Assembly (NCBI GenBank): GCA_947458895.1 | Contig: CANHBY010000113.1 | Location: 1 to 5,833 of the forward strand | Origin: Burkholderiales bacterium | Lineage (GTDB): Bacteria > Pseudomonadota > Gammaproteobacteria > Burkholderiales > Burkholderiaceae_C | Reading direction: 5' to 3' | Length of the DNA: 5,833 nucleotides | Shown here: positions 1-5,833 of the stretch, in pieces | Numbering within the stretch: the stretch's first letter is position 1 | How the letters are laid out: each line of letters opens with the position of its first letter | The notes under the pieces: model-generated | Databases searched by the model: none | Seen by the model: the letters and a program-made list of their open reading frames with translations, nothing else | What the model was told of the DNA's origin: nothing | Position numbers and translations under genes: made by a program

Positions 1-95
1 GGGGGCCTACCCCGGCTTCGTTTTGCGCCTTGCTCAAGGCCTTTTGAAGAACAACGCATCTGGCATCTTTAGTGTTAACAGGCCCTAAGCCTTGT
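1..95. other. Left flank, no supported gene; small inverted repeats
   Basis: No open frame of useful length continues from the response regulator gene or enters from the left edge. Visible structure is limited to a short inverted repeat at 27-40 (GCCTTG-CT-CAAGGC), a GGGG/CCCC pair at the extreme left, a GTTAAC palindrome near 74-79, and a 6-base direct repeat GCATCT at 56-61 and 63-68. None has the form of a convincing terminator for the minus-strand gene that ends at 96. The stretch may belong to a dispersed intergenic repeat or to the downstream region of a gene outside the window, but this is a guess. Confidence 0.3.
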
Positions 96-785
96 TCAGG
101 GTTCCGCCGAAACTCGTTTGGCTGTCTTGAGTTTTTTGTAGATGGCCTGGATGTGCCCATTCACCATGAACCACTTGATCCCCATCAGGTTGGCAATTTC
201 CTTGATGGTGAAGCCTTTGCTCAAGTGGGTCAGGACCTCGTTTTCTCGGATCGATAGGGGCTCGCTTCTCGAAGCGCTTGGGCCATCTAGGGCGCCAGGC
301 CGGCTGTTCGAAAAACCACTGGCCAAATTGCCTTCCGGGGTTGTGCGAAACAGTGACAAAACTCTGCGTGCAATGGCAGGGCTCAGGGGTGGCTGCCCCC
401 TGACGATCTTTTGAAGCTCCTCCACCAGAACCTCAAAACGATCTTCCTTGAGCAGGTAGCCATCTGCGCCGTTTTGCAGGGCTGGAAACAGGTGATCGTC
501 ATCCGAGTAGAGCGTTGTGACGATCTTGGTGGCCGGATAGTCGGCCAGCATGGCCACAAGCTCTTGACCGTTGCCATCTGGCAACTCGAGATCAGCCAAG
601 ATAAGCTTGAAAAGGCCCCCTTCTTGGGGCTTTGCAACCGAACCGATTTGCAGATGTTGCTTTGCGGATTCCAAGCCGCGAGCCTCAACGATCACGATGT
701 CGTCACTGAAGCTCTCACGAACCACGCGAGACAAAAAGGCTCTTGCGACGGGGTTGTCCTCCACGACCAATACCTTGACTGGCAT
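96..785 (-). CDS. Response regulator, NarL/LuxR family (receiver + helix-turn-helix)
   Basis: This is a two-component response regulator of 229 residues, probably a cytoplasmic transcription factor switched on by phosphorylation. The receiver domain covers about residues 3-125. It has the acidic pair E9-D10, the predicted phospho-acceptor D65 (in LILADLELPDGNG), the switch threonine T91 and the conserved lysine K113 (GYLLKED). A variable linker (about 140-172) leads to a LuxR-type helix-turn-helix at about 177-226, which opens LSIRENEVL and continues KEIANLMGI. The recognition helix reads KWFMVNGHIQAIYKKL, less typical than the family pattern TVKxHxxxIyrKL. TTG, GTG and ATG lie consecutively at 791-783. 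I chose ATG because the protein then begins MPVKVLVVEDN, as is normal for the family. No sensor kinase gene is visible in the window, so partner and target genes are unknown. Family assignment is firm and the specific role is not. Confidence 0.9.
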   Translation of the reverse strand: MPVKVLVVEDNPVARAFLSRVVRESFSDDIVIVEARGLESAKQHLQIGSVAKPQEGGLFKLILADLELPDGNGQELVAMLADYPATKIVTTLYSDDDHLFPALQNGADGYLLKEDRFEVLVEELQKIVRGQPPLSPAIARRVLSLFRTTPEGNLASGFSNSRPGALDGPSASRSEPLSIRENEVLTHLSKGFTIKEIANLMGIKWFMVNGHIQAIYKKLKTAKRVSAEP

Positions 786-794
786 CACCAACTT

Positions 795-802
795 ACCTTG
801 GG
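795..802 (-). promoter_or_regulatory. Possible ribosome binding site of the response regulator gene
   Basis: On the minus strand the sequence AAGGTAAG precedes three successive candidate start codons TTG-GTG-ATG. Its AAGG core lies about 4, 7 and 10 bases upstream of them respectively. Spacing alone would favour GTG, while codon preference and family alignment favour ATG. The choice changes the protein by at most two residues. Confidence 0.4.
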
Positions 803-885
803 TTGAAACGACATTAAAAAACGGACGCTCAGATGCTATCAGGCCTGGGTCCGAAGGCGGGCCCCCACACCGAAGGTCTGGCTTC

Positions 886-891
886 TACAAT
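886..891 (+). promoter_or_regulatory. Possible -10 box of the surE operon promoter
   Basis: TACAAT matches the sigma-70 -10 consensus TATAAT at five of six positions and ends 8 bases before the surE ATG. Transcription would then begin within a base or two of the start codon, giving a leaderless or nearly leaderless mRNA. This fits the lack of a clear Shine-Dalgarno sequence before surE. No good -35 hexamer stands at 16-18 bases upstream; that region is C-rich. Upstream, CCGAAGG occurs twice (851-857 and 870-876) and could be chance or a regulator site. Confidence 0.45.
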
Positions 892-899
892 CGGATCCA

Positions 900-1664
900 A
901 TGAGAATACTGATTGCAAATGATGATGGCTATCTGGCCCCCGGCCTGGCCGCCCTGGTTCGTGCCTGTGAAGGCTTGGGCGAGCTGGACGTCGTGGCTCC
1001 GGAGCAAAACGCCAGTGGCACCTCGAACGCCCTGACCCTGAATCGCCCCCTGTCGGTCTGGACAGCGCCCAACGGTTTTCGCTACATCAACGGCACACCC
1101 TCTGATTGTGTCCATGTGGCTTTAACGGGCCTACTTGAGCATCGCCCCGACCTGGTGGTGTCAGGAATCAACCAGGGTGCCAACATGGGAGACGACACCC
1201 TTTACTCGGGCACGGTTGCTGCCGCCATGGAGGGCTATTTGTTTGGTATCCCCTCTATTGCTTTTTCGCAAGTGGAAAAGGGCTGGACACACCTGGACGC
1301 CGCGACCCAGGTTGTTCGGCGCGTTATTCAGGCCGTGCTCGATTCACCCCCTGCAGCGTCGAATTGGCTGCTCAACGTCAACATCCCGAATCGCCATGAT
1401 GCGGCCTCGCTTGACCATCGCATCACGCGCCTGGGCCGTAGGCACGCTAGTGAGCCCGTGATTCGGCAACTCAGCCCCCGAGGCGACCCAATCTACTGGA
1501 TTGGCGCTGCTGGCGACGCACGCGAGTGCGGCGAAGGCACTGACTTCCACGCAGTGGACCACGGCTTGATCTCGGTCACTCCCTTGCAAGTGGATTTGAC
1601 CGATCATGCTGGCGTGGCCGACTGGAGCCAGTGGTGGCGCTCAACGCTCAGGGACGACGCATGA
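900..1664 (+). CDS. surE: 5'/3'-nucleotidase SurE
   Basis: SurE is a cytoplasmic, divalent-metal-dependent phosphatase that removes phosphate from nucleoside 5'- and 3'-monophosphates; in some species it also trims short polyphosphate. The protein is 254 residues, matching the usual family length of about 250. The N-terminus [15 protein letters not shown] carries the metal-binding pair D8-D9. S39 lies in [10 protein letters not shown], and N91 in [12 protein letters not shown] completes the metal/phosphate site. The NGTPSDCV motif (64-71) and [11 protein letters not shown] (102-112) are also typical. The start at 900 is fixed by the conserved N-terminus, although no good ribosome binding site precedes it. 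The stop overlaps the pcm start as ATGA, so the two genes are translationally coupled. Pairing with pcm and nlpD is the classical stress-survival arrangement. The identification is secure; substrate preference in this organism is not visible. Confidence 0.97.
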   Translation: MRILIANDDGYLAPGLAALVRACEGLGELDVVAPEQNASGTSNALTLNRPLSVWTAPNGFRYINGTPSDCVHVALTGLLEHRPDLVVSGINQGANMGDDTLYSGTVAAAMEGYLFGIPSIAFSQVEKGWTHLDAATQVVRRVIQAVLDSPPAASNWLLNVNIPNRHDAASLDHRITRLGRRHASEPVIRQLSPRGDPIYWIGAAGDARECGEGTDFHAVDHGLISVTPLQVDLTDHAGVADWSQWWRSTLRDDA

Positions 1665-2476
1665 CAAAAGAAGGCTCGCCCAAGTTTCCCTTGCGCTTGG
1701 ATCAGATGGCCTCCAAGGTCAAAAAAAGATCTGTGAACCGAAGCATTGGTGGGCTGGTGCGAGCCACTGAGCTGCCGCTGTTGGCTGGCTCCCAGCCCTC
1801 GGCCATGGGGCTTGACTCTTCGGACATTCGGGTGAAAATGGTGGGGCGCTTGCAGGCATCCGGCTTCACTGATGAGCGCGTCTTGGCTGCCATGAAAGCG
1901 ATTCCAAGGCACCTTTTTGTGGACCCTGGTTTGGCAGCACAGGCTTATGAAGATACCAGCCTGCCCATCGGGCATGGGCAGACGATATCCAAGCCCTCGG
2001 TTGTCGCGCGCATGTTGGAGCTCCTTCTCAATGGGCGAACGGCTCGCAAGCGAGGTGACCTCGGGCGCGTTTTGGAGGTCGGTACTGGCTGTGGTTATCA
2101 AGTGGCGATTTTGTCGCTCATTGCACAGAGCGTGATCTCGGTGGAGCGGCTCAGGCCCATGTACGATAAAGCCCGCGATCTGCTGGCGCCCGTGCGTACC
2201 AACAACGTGCGTCTGGTCTATGCCGACGGTATGCTGGGGCACCCCCCCAACGCCCCCTACGACAGCATCATTGCTGCGGCCGGGGGTGATGATCTTCCCG
2301 AGGCGTGGACCTCGCAGTTGGCGCTCGGAGGGCGTCTGGTGGCACCTTTGGTTGATAAGACATCGTCGGCTTGTCCGCGCCAGGTCCTGGTGGTTGTGGA
2401 CCGTACCGATCAAGGCTTGCAGCGGAGCTACCATGAGCCCGTGCTGTTCGTCCCCCTAAAATCTGGGACTCTATGA
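1661..2476 (+). CDS. pcm: Protein-L-isoaspartate O-methyltransferase Pcm, with N-terminal extension
   Basis: Pcm uses S-adenosylmethionine to methylate L-isoaspartyl residues formed in ageing proteins, starting their conversion back to aspartate. Key motifs are the substrate-binding segment [18 protein letters not shown] (101-118), SAM motif [12 protein letters not shown] (137-147), the following ISVERL strand, the motif around [10 protein letters not shown], and a C-terminal [11 protein letters not shown]. The protein has 271 residues, against 208 in E. coli. The extra length is mainly an N-terminal part of about 48 residues, rich in lysine and arginine, before the conserved core begins near M49. 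I chose ATG at 1661 because it gives the ATGA overlap with surE and has AGGGA a few bases upstream. A GTG at 1631 would add ten residues, and a start at M49 would give a protein of E. coli size. The gene overlaps nlpD in the same ATGA fashion. The identity is secure; the role of the extension is unknown. Confidence 0.95.
   Translation: MTKEGSPKFPLRLDQMASKVKKRSVNRSIGGLVRATELPLLAGSQPSAMGLDSSDIRVKMVGRLQASGFTDERVLAAMKAIPRHLFVDPGLAAQAYEDTSLPIGHGQTISKPSVVARMLELLLNGRTARKRGDLGRVLEVGTGCGYQVAILSLIAQSVISVERLRPMYDKARDLLAPVRTNNVRLVYADGMLGHPPNAPYDSIIAAAGGDDLPEAWTSQLALGGRLVAPLVDKTSSACPRQVLVVVDRTDQGLQRSYHEPVLFVPLKSGTL
2457..2462 (+). promoter_or_regulatory. Possible internal -10 box before nlpD
   Basis: TAAAAT (five of six matches to TATAAT) lies in the last codons of pcm, 10 bases before the nlpD ATG. 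It could give nlpD its own transcript with a leader of only a few bases. No good -35 hexamer is present at the expected distance, so chance is a serious alternative. Confidence 0.25.
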
Positions 2477-3420
2477 AAAATCTCGTCAAAATGCCGTCGT
2501 CCTCAAATCGGTTATCCCACCCCACCTCACCTCGACTTTTGTCTTATGCGGCCTTTCTGGCTGTCGTACTTTTGGTCGGTTGTACCAACCCCAAGCTGCG
2601 CGCTCCAGTCGAAGACCGCCCTGTGGGAACATCTCGGCCTTTGGGCGGTTCAACGCTAGGGTCTTCGGCCTCAGAGGCCGGGCAGCTTCGTCAGTTGCCT
2701 GGCGCTGAAAATGCCGGCAAGCCCGGCTACTACACCGTCAAGCCTGGCGAAACGCTGATCCGCATCGGTCTGGAAAATGGGCAAAACTGGAAAGATGTTG
2801 CTCGCTGGAACAACATCGAAAACCCCAATCTGATCGAGGCAGGTCAAGTGCTTCGTGTGGTCCCTCTGCCGTCTGATCCCGTGGCCGCACCCGTCAGTTC
2901 GCGGCCCGTGATCACCACCAAAGTGGAGCCCCGTCCGCTCGAAACAAAGCCCGCTCCTTTGGTTGTAGCTTCGTCACCCGCTGCGGCAGAGCCTGCGCCA
3001 GCAGCAACCTTGCCGCTCCCTCCTGCATCGACCACTGCGGCCAAAGATGATGATGGCTTGAACTGGCTGTGGCCGGCCTCTGGGTCCATCATCTCCTCTT
3101 TCGATGAGGGCAAGAACAAGGGGGTCGTGATCTCCGGCAAGGCCGGCGATCCGGTACTGGCTTCGGCCGACGGCAAGGTGGTGTATGCAGGCTCCGGGTT
3201 GCGAGGCTATGGCAACCTTGTGATCCTGAAGCACAACAGCACCTACCTGACAGCCTACGCGCACAACCAGTCCCTTCTGGTCAAGGAAGAGCAGGCTATT
3301 CGTCGCGGCCAGAAGATCGCTGAAATGGGCTCGAGCGATGCAGACAGTGTTCGCTTGCATTTCGAGATTCGCAAGCAAGGCAAGCCGATCGACCCCCTCA
3401 GGCTGTTGCCGCCTCGTTGA
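2473..3420 (+). CDS. nlpD: NlpD-type lipoprotein: LysM plus degenerate LytM (M23) domain
   Basis: NlpD is an outer-membrane lipoprotein that binds peptidoglycan at the division site and activates a septal amidase (AmiC in E. coli) instead of cutting the wall itself. The 315-residue protein has a hydrophobic signal sequence (about 22-36) and a lipobox ending LVGC, with C37 as the lipidated residue. T38 follows it, so there is no inner-membrane retention aspartate. A LysM domain covers about 86-131, and a linker rich in proline and alanine runs to about 195. The LytM domain occupies about 199-315. Two metal ligands of active M23 enzymes are replaced: the HxGxD site reads NKGVV (N215 and V219), and HLH reads RLH (R294-H296). 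H264 in YAHN remains. Close resemblance to E. coli NlpD, with its RGYGNL and LHFEIR motifs, supports the name. The gene starts within the pcm stop (ATGA). No strong ribosome binding site is seen, so translation is probably coupled. Confidence 0.95.
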   Translation: MKNLVKMPSSSNRLSHPTSPRLLSYAAFLAVVLLVGCTNPKLRAPVEDRPVGTSRPLGGSTLGSSASEAGQLRQLPGAENAGKPGYYTVKPGETLIRIGLENGQNWKDVARWNNIENPNLIEAGQVLRVVPLPSDPVAAPVSSRPVITTKVEPRPLETKPAPLVVASSPAAAEPAPAATLPLPPASTTAAKDDDGLNWLWPASGSIISSFDEGKNKGVVISGKAGDPVLASADGKVVYAGSGLRGYGNLVILKHNSTYLTAYAHNQSLLVKEEQAIRRGQKIAEMGSSDADSVRLHFEIRKQGKPIDPLRLLPPR

Positions 3421-3452
3421 GCCGCAATGGCTTGAGCAAGCCTTGATGGCTG

Positions 3453-3475
3453 CCTGCCGCCAGGGATGCGGCAGG
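3453..3475. other. Perfect 8-bp hairpin in the nlpD-rlmD gap
   Basis: CCTGCCGC (3453-3460) and GCGGCAGG (3468-3475) are exact reverse complements around a 7-base loop. A weaker hairpin, GGCTT-GAGC-AAGCC, lies just before it at 3429-3442. No T-tract follows on the plus strand: the next bases are GCGTACC, then a C-run with three T's. It is therefore not a standard intrinsic terminator. It could stabilise the 3' end of the nlpD message, weakly attenuate read-through into rlmD, or be a rearrangement scar. Confidence 0.5.
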
Positions 3476-3503
3476 GCGTACCTCCCCCCTTTGAGATGTT
3501 TCC

Positions 3504-4847
3504 ATGAGTGAGATCAGCAGTGAAGCTGAATGGTTGAGGATTGAATCCATTGACCTCGAGGGCCAAGGCGTGGCCCACAACGCCCAAGGCAAGGTGGTGT
3601 TTGTGGAGGGCGCTTTGTCTGGAGAAGAGGTCCAGGTGCGCGTCCACCGCAGCAAGAAAAACTGGGAGCAGGCCAGTATCTTGGCCCTGCGCAGCGAAAG
3701 CCCACAGCGTGTCAAGCCCGAATGCCCACACTATGGCGTGTGTGGCGGCTGCAAAATTCAACACCTTGACGCCTCGGCCCAGGTGGCGACTAAGCAAAGA
3801 GCGCTCGAAGACAGCCTGTGGCATTTGGCCAAGCTCAAGCCCGAACTGCTACTGCGGCCCCTGGAGGGCCCCGCTTGGGGCTACCGCTACCGTGCACGCC
3901 TGTCGGTTCGCTACGTGGCCAAGAAGGGTCAAGTGCTGGTCGGTTTCCACGAGCGTAAGTCTACCTATGTAGCCGACATCTCCCAGTGCAAGAACCTGCC
4001 TGTTGCGGTCAGCGATTTGCTACTGCCTTTGCGCGCCCTCATCGGGGGCATGGAGCGGCGAGATCGCCTGCCTCAAATCGAGGTCGCTGTGGGGGCGCAG
4101 GTGACGGCCTTGGTGCTGCGCCATCTGGAGCCTCTGAGCGAGGCTGATCGCGATCGGCTGCGTGGCTTCGCCCGAGAGCACCATGTGCAATGGTGGCTGC
4201 AGCCCAAGGGACCGGACACGGTCCATTTGCTTGATCCTCACGATGCTGTACCGCTGACCTACGAGCTGCCTGAGTTTGGCATCACCATGCCGTTCAAACC
4301 CACGGACTTCACCCAGGTCAATCACCAGGTCAATCAGGTCATGGTGAGCCGCGCTCTGCGCTGGCTGGATGTTCAGGCCCATGAGCGAGTGATCGACTGG
4401 TTCTGTGGGCTGGGCAACTTTACCCTTCCACTGGCCACTTTGGCTCGAGATGTCCTGGGCCTGGAAGGCAGTGAAGCCTTGGTTCAACGTGCGCGGGAAA
4501 ACGCCGCCATCAACCATGTCACAGCCCAGTTTGGAGCTCGCAACCTGTTTGAGCTCACCAGCGAAGATCTGGTCAGCCTGGGGGCTGCCCAGAAGTGGCT
4601 TGTTGACCCTCCCAGAGAGGGCGCCTTCGCTCTGGCCAAGGCCGTTGCCGACCTCCACGATGCCGGCGACCCCCAAGGCGTGTTGCCCCAAAAAATTGTT
4701 TATGTGAGCTGCAACCCAGCGACGCTCGCACGGGATGCTGGCCTCCTGGTGCATCAGGCCGGTTATCGCTGCGTGGCAGCTGGAGCCATCAACATGTTCC
4801 CTCACACGGCCCATGTGGAGAGCATGGCTGTTTTTGAGCGCTCATAG
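3504..4847 (+). CDS. rlmD: 23S rRNA (uracil-1939-C5)-methyltransferase RlmD
   Basis: RlmD (formerly RumA) methylates a single uridine of 23S rRNA (U1939 in E. coli numbering) with S-adenosylmethionine, in the cytoplasm. The 447-residue protein has an N-terminal TRAM-like RNA-binding domain (about 8-65). An iron-sulfur cluster site follows, with C74, C80 and C83 (in [10 protein letters not shown]) plus C162. The C-terminal methyltransferase domain has the target-binding segment FTQVN with Q271, SAM motif [15 protein letters not shown] starting at D298, LVDPPREG with D368, the nucleophile C403 in [12 protein letters not shown], and the general base E439 in HVESM. The cluster cysteines and C403 separate it from TrmA, which lacks the iron-sulfur motif. 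The complete cysteine set makes RlmD a better fit than RlmC, but substrate specificity rests on family resemblance. The start at 3504 has only a weak GAGAT ribosome binding signal. It may share the surE-pcm-nlpD transcript or have its own promoter in the 83-base gap. Confidence 0.93.
   Translation: MSEISSEAEWLRIESIDLEGQGVAHNAQGKVVFVEGALSGEEVQVRVHRSKKNWEQASILALRSESPQRVKPECPHYGVCGGCKIQHLDASAQVATKQRALEDSLWHLAKLKPELLLRPLEGPAWGYRYRARLSVRYVAKKGQVLVGFHERKSTYVADISQCKNLPVAVSDLLLPLRALIGGMERRDRLPQIEVAVGAQVTALVLRHLEPLSEADRDRLRGFAREHHVQWWLQPKGPDTVHLLDPHDAVPLTYELPEFGITMPFKPTDFTQVNHQVNQVMVSRALRWLDVQAHERVIDWFCGLGNFTLPLATLARDVLGLEGSEALVQRARENAAINHVTAQFGARNLFELTSEDLVSLGAAQKWLVDPPREGAFALAKAVADLHDAGDPQGVLPQKIVYVSCNPATLARDAGLLVHQAGYRCVAAGAINMFPHTAHVESMAVFERS
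4313..4336 (+). repeat. 12-base tandem duplication inside rlmD
   Basis: CCAGGTCAATCA occurs twice head to tail, followed by a partial third copy (GGTCA). It lies over the codons for [12 protein letters not shown]. Because the QVNxxVNQ pattern is normal for RlmD-type enzymes, the repeat reflects the protein motif and is not an insertion. It is in frame and leaves the gene intact. Confidence 0.6.
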
Positions 4848-4863
4848 AGTCTTCTGACGCCTC

Positions 4864-4893
4864 AAAAAAAACGGGGGCCTTCAAAGGCCCCCG
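4864..4893 (-). terminator. Rho-independent terminator of the YccA-like gene
   Basis: CGGGGGCCT and AGGCCCCCG pair perfectly (9 bp) around a TCAA loop at 4872-4893. On the minus strand the stem is followed by eight T's (the A-run at 4864-4871), which is the classic intrinsic terminator form. It lies 26 bases past the stop codon of the minus-strand membrane protein gene. On the plus strand the stem is followed by CTTCAC, so it should end rlmD transcription much less efficiently. Confidence 0.9.
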
Positions 4894-4919
4894 CTTCACA
4901 AGCTGATCAAGCCTGTCGT

Positions 4920-5618
4920 TCAGTCATCCCTGCCGCCAAATACCGTCAGTAACGACAGCAGCGACTGGAATACATTGAAAAGGCTCAGGTAAACCCCCAG
5001 CGTAGCCGTGATGTAGTTCGATTCATGACCATCTCGAATGCGCTTGAGGTCGTACAGCACGAACGCCGAGAAAATTCCGATCGACAGCGCGCACAGCGTT
5101 GCAAACAGAGCCGTTGATTGGAGAAAGACGTTGGCGATACCGGCCACCAACAACATCATGGCACCCACAAACAAGAACTTGCCCATCGAGGACACGTCAC
5201 GCTTGATGATCGTGCTCAAGGTGGCCATCCCGAAGAAGATGATGCCAGTGCCCGAGAAGGCCAGCATGATCAACCCAGCGCCGTTCGATTTAAGCAGCGT
5301 GAAGGCCAGCAGGCGCGACAGCATCACACCCATGAAGAAGGTGAACCCCAGCAGGACATACACCCCTGCTGAAGAATTCTTGGTTTTCTCAATCAAGAAT
5401 ATCAGGCCGAAGCTGCCGGCGAGAAACACGATCATGCTGACCATCGGCGACATGGCACTCATGATGCCGGTGCTCACGCCAAACCAAGCTCCCAGCACGG
5501 TTGGCACCATGGACAGGGACAGCAGCCAGTAGGTATTGCGCAGGACCCGATTGCGCTGCTCAACCGAGAGTGATGCTTGCGAAAAACCGGGGTAAACAGC
5601 CCCGAACCCTTGATTCAT
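4920..5618 (-). CDS. Bax inhibitor-1/YccA family inner-membrane protein
   Basis: This 232-residue protein is strongly hydrophobic, with about seven membrane segments (roughly 29-48, 55-76, 84-108, 114-137, 145-165, 170-190 and 203-227). It has the hallmarks of the BI-1/YccA family. Segments LRNTYWLLSL (26-35), ANVFLQ (162-167), ESNYI (199-203) and the YLSLFNVFQSLLSLL tail resemble E. coli YccA. That protein interacts with the membrane protease FtsH and its HflKC partners and limits degradation of SecY. Related bacterial members are described as pH-sensitive calcium leak channels. Here D190 matches one aspartate of that pH sensor, while the second position appears to be serine (S212). The N-terminal 25 residues are probably cytoplasmic. 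A good ribosome binding site supports the start at 5618, and a strong terminator follows, so it looks monocistronic. Membership of the family is secure; the FtsH role is inferred by analogy. Confidence 0.93.
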   Translation of the reverse strand: MNQGFGAVYPGFSQASLSVEQRNRVLRNTYWLLSLSMVPTVLGAWFGVSTGIMSAMSPMVSMIVFLAGSFGLIFLIEKTKNSSAGVYVLLGFTFFMGVMLSRLLAFTLLKSNGAGLIMLAFSGTGIIFFGMATLSTIIKRDVSSMGKFLFVGAMMLLVAGIANVFLQSTALFATLCALSIGIFSAFVLYDLKRIRDGHESNYITATLGVYLSLFNVFQSLLSLLTVFGGRDD

Positions 5619-5622
5619 AAAA

Positions 5623-5627
5623 CCTCC
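5623..5627 (-). promoter_or_regulatory. Ribosome binding site of the YccA-like gene
   Basis: On the minus strand GGAGG is followed by four T's and then the ATG at 5618. It is the strongest Shine-Dalgarno sequence in the window and fixes the start codon. Confidence 0.85.
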
Positions 5628-5635
5628 AGTGAGTG

Positions 5636-5833
5636 TTAAGAGAGCTCTTCAGGGAGACTTCTTCGAAAAGATTTTAGTTCCCTAATGTGCTTATCGGATA
5701 TGGCCTTACTCAGTTTAAGGTCAGGATGGGCAGAGCGTGGATGAAAATCTAGGGTCTGATCGGAAAGTCGTTGTCGGGCAGAAAATGGTCTATTGGAGTG
5801 AGCTGCAAGGCGCAAAGCACAGCAATACCAGTA
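5636..5833 (-). other. Open minus-strand frame of doubtful coding value, cut by the right edge
   Basis: Reading leftwards from the edge, 65 codons run without a stop to a TAA at 5636-5638, which is 17 bases before the YccA-like start. If real, it is the C-terminal end of a co-transcribed upstream gene, ending RRSLPEELS. Against this, about 37 percent of codons end in G or C, well below the surrounding genes. It also uses many rare codons (AGA, AGG, CGA, CTA, ATA) and contains the probable promoter. No domain is recognised. A second minus-strand frame is also open from the edge to about 5750 but is shorter. I favour an intergenic promoter region, possibly with a repeat at the edge. Confidence 0.2.
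5671..5676 (-). promoter_or_regulatory. Possible -10 box of the YccA-like gene
   Basis: On the minus strand the hexamer TAAAAT lies about 52 bases before the start codon, giving a predicted leader of about 45 bases. The sequences at the -35 distance (ATCCGA and its shifted versions) match TTGACA poorly, so this would be a weak or activator-dependent promoter. A CTTAAA...CCATAT pair further upstream was considered as a heat-shock promoter, but its spacing is too short. Confidence 0.35.

Noticed and set aside
27..46. Inverted repeat followed by TTTT as a plus-strand terminator
   Set aside because: The stem is only 5-6 bp with a 2-4 base loop, and no plus-strand gene is known to end there.
72..414. 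Open frames on the plus strand antisense to the response regulator
   Set aside because: They overlap a complete receiver and helix-turn-helix protein on the other strand and show no domain of their own.
1604..2434. Long minus-strand open frame of 276 codons antisense to pcm
   Set aside because: The plus-strand frame carries all Pcm motifs. The antisense frame is a by-product of GC-rich codon usage and has no recognisable domain.
3453..3490. Hairpin after nlpD as an intrinsic terminator
   Set aside because: The bases after the stem are C-rich with only three T's in a row, so the U-tract needed for release is missing.
4020..4814. Long minus-strand open frame antisense to rlmD
   Set aside because: It is covered entirely by the motif-rich rlmD reading frame and resembles no known family.
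5038..5532. Plus-strand open frame opposite the YccA-like gene
   Set aside because: The minus strand encodes a clear seven-helix membrane protein with ribosome binding site and terminator; the opposite frame has neither.
5695..5720. Possible heat-shock (sigma-32) promoter, CTTAAA...CCATAT on the minus strand
   Set aside because: The gap between the two elements is about 10 bases, too short for a sigma-32 promoter, and the -10 part lacks the C-run.
5785..5833. Possible start of a plus-strand gene at the ATG at 5785, open to the right edge
   Set aside because: Only about 16 codons are visible, there is no ribosome binding site, and no family is recognisable, so it cannot be supported.

Overview
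The window looks like chromosomal backbone of a betaproteobacterium in the order Burkholderiales, most like the family Comamonadaceae. The reasons are the tight surE-pcm-nlpD gene order, a Pcm with a basic N-terminal extension, GC-rich coding sequence, and hexamers of the TACAAT/TAAAAT type lying almost directly against start codons. The family placement is inference from recognised protein families, not from a search.

Layout: 1-95 is a short flank with no gene I can support. A NarL/LuxR-type response regulator lies on the minus strand (96-785), divergent from the next cluster across a 114-base gap. On the plus strand, surE (900-1664), pcm (1661-2476) and nlpD (2473-3420) are joined by two ATGA stop/start overlaps, so they are almost certainly co-transcribed. 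An 83-base gap containing a perfect 8-bp hairpin precedes rlmD (3504-4847). rlmD converges on a minus-strand Bax inhibitor-1/YccA-type membrane protein gene (4920-5618). The 72-base gap between them holds a strong intrinsic terminator oriented for the membrane protein gene. The last 215 bases hold the ribosome binding site and probable promoter of that gene, plus an open minus-strand frame of doubtful coding value running off the right edge.

How the genes fit together: SurE (nucleotide phosphatase), Pcm (repair of isoaspartyl-damaged proteins) and NlpD (lipoprotein activator of septal amidases) form a conserved stress-survival and cell-division cluster. In many gamma- and betaproteobacteria the next gene is rpoS. 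Here rpoS is absent and the 23S rRNA methyltransferase gene rlmD follows directly. The YccA-like protein probably acts in the inner membrane, by analogy with the FtsH-interacting YccA of E. coli. I see no mobile element, CRISPR array, tRNA or rRNA. I found no clearly new biological system; the most useful leads are the missing rpoS, possible leaderless transcription of surE, and the two unexplained flanks.
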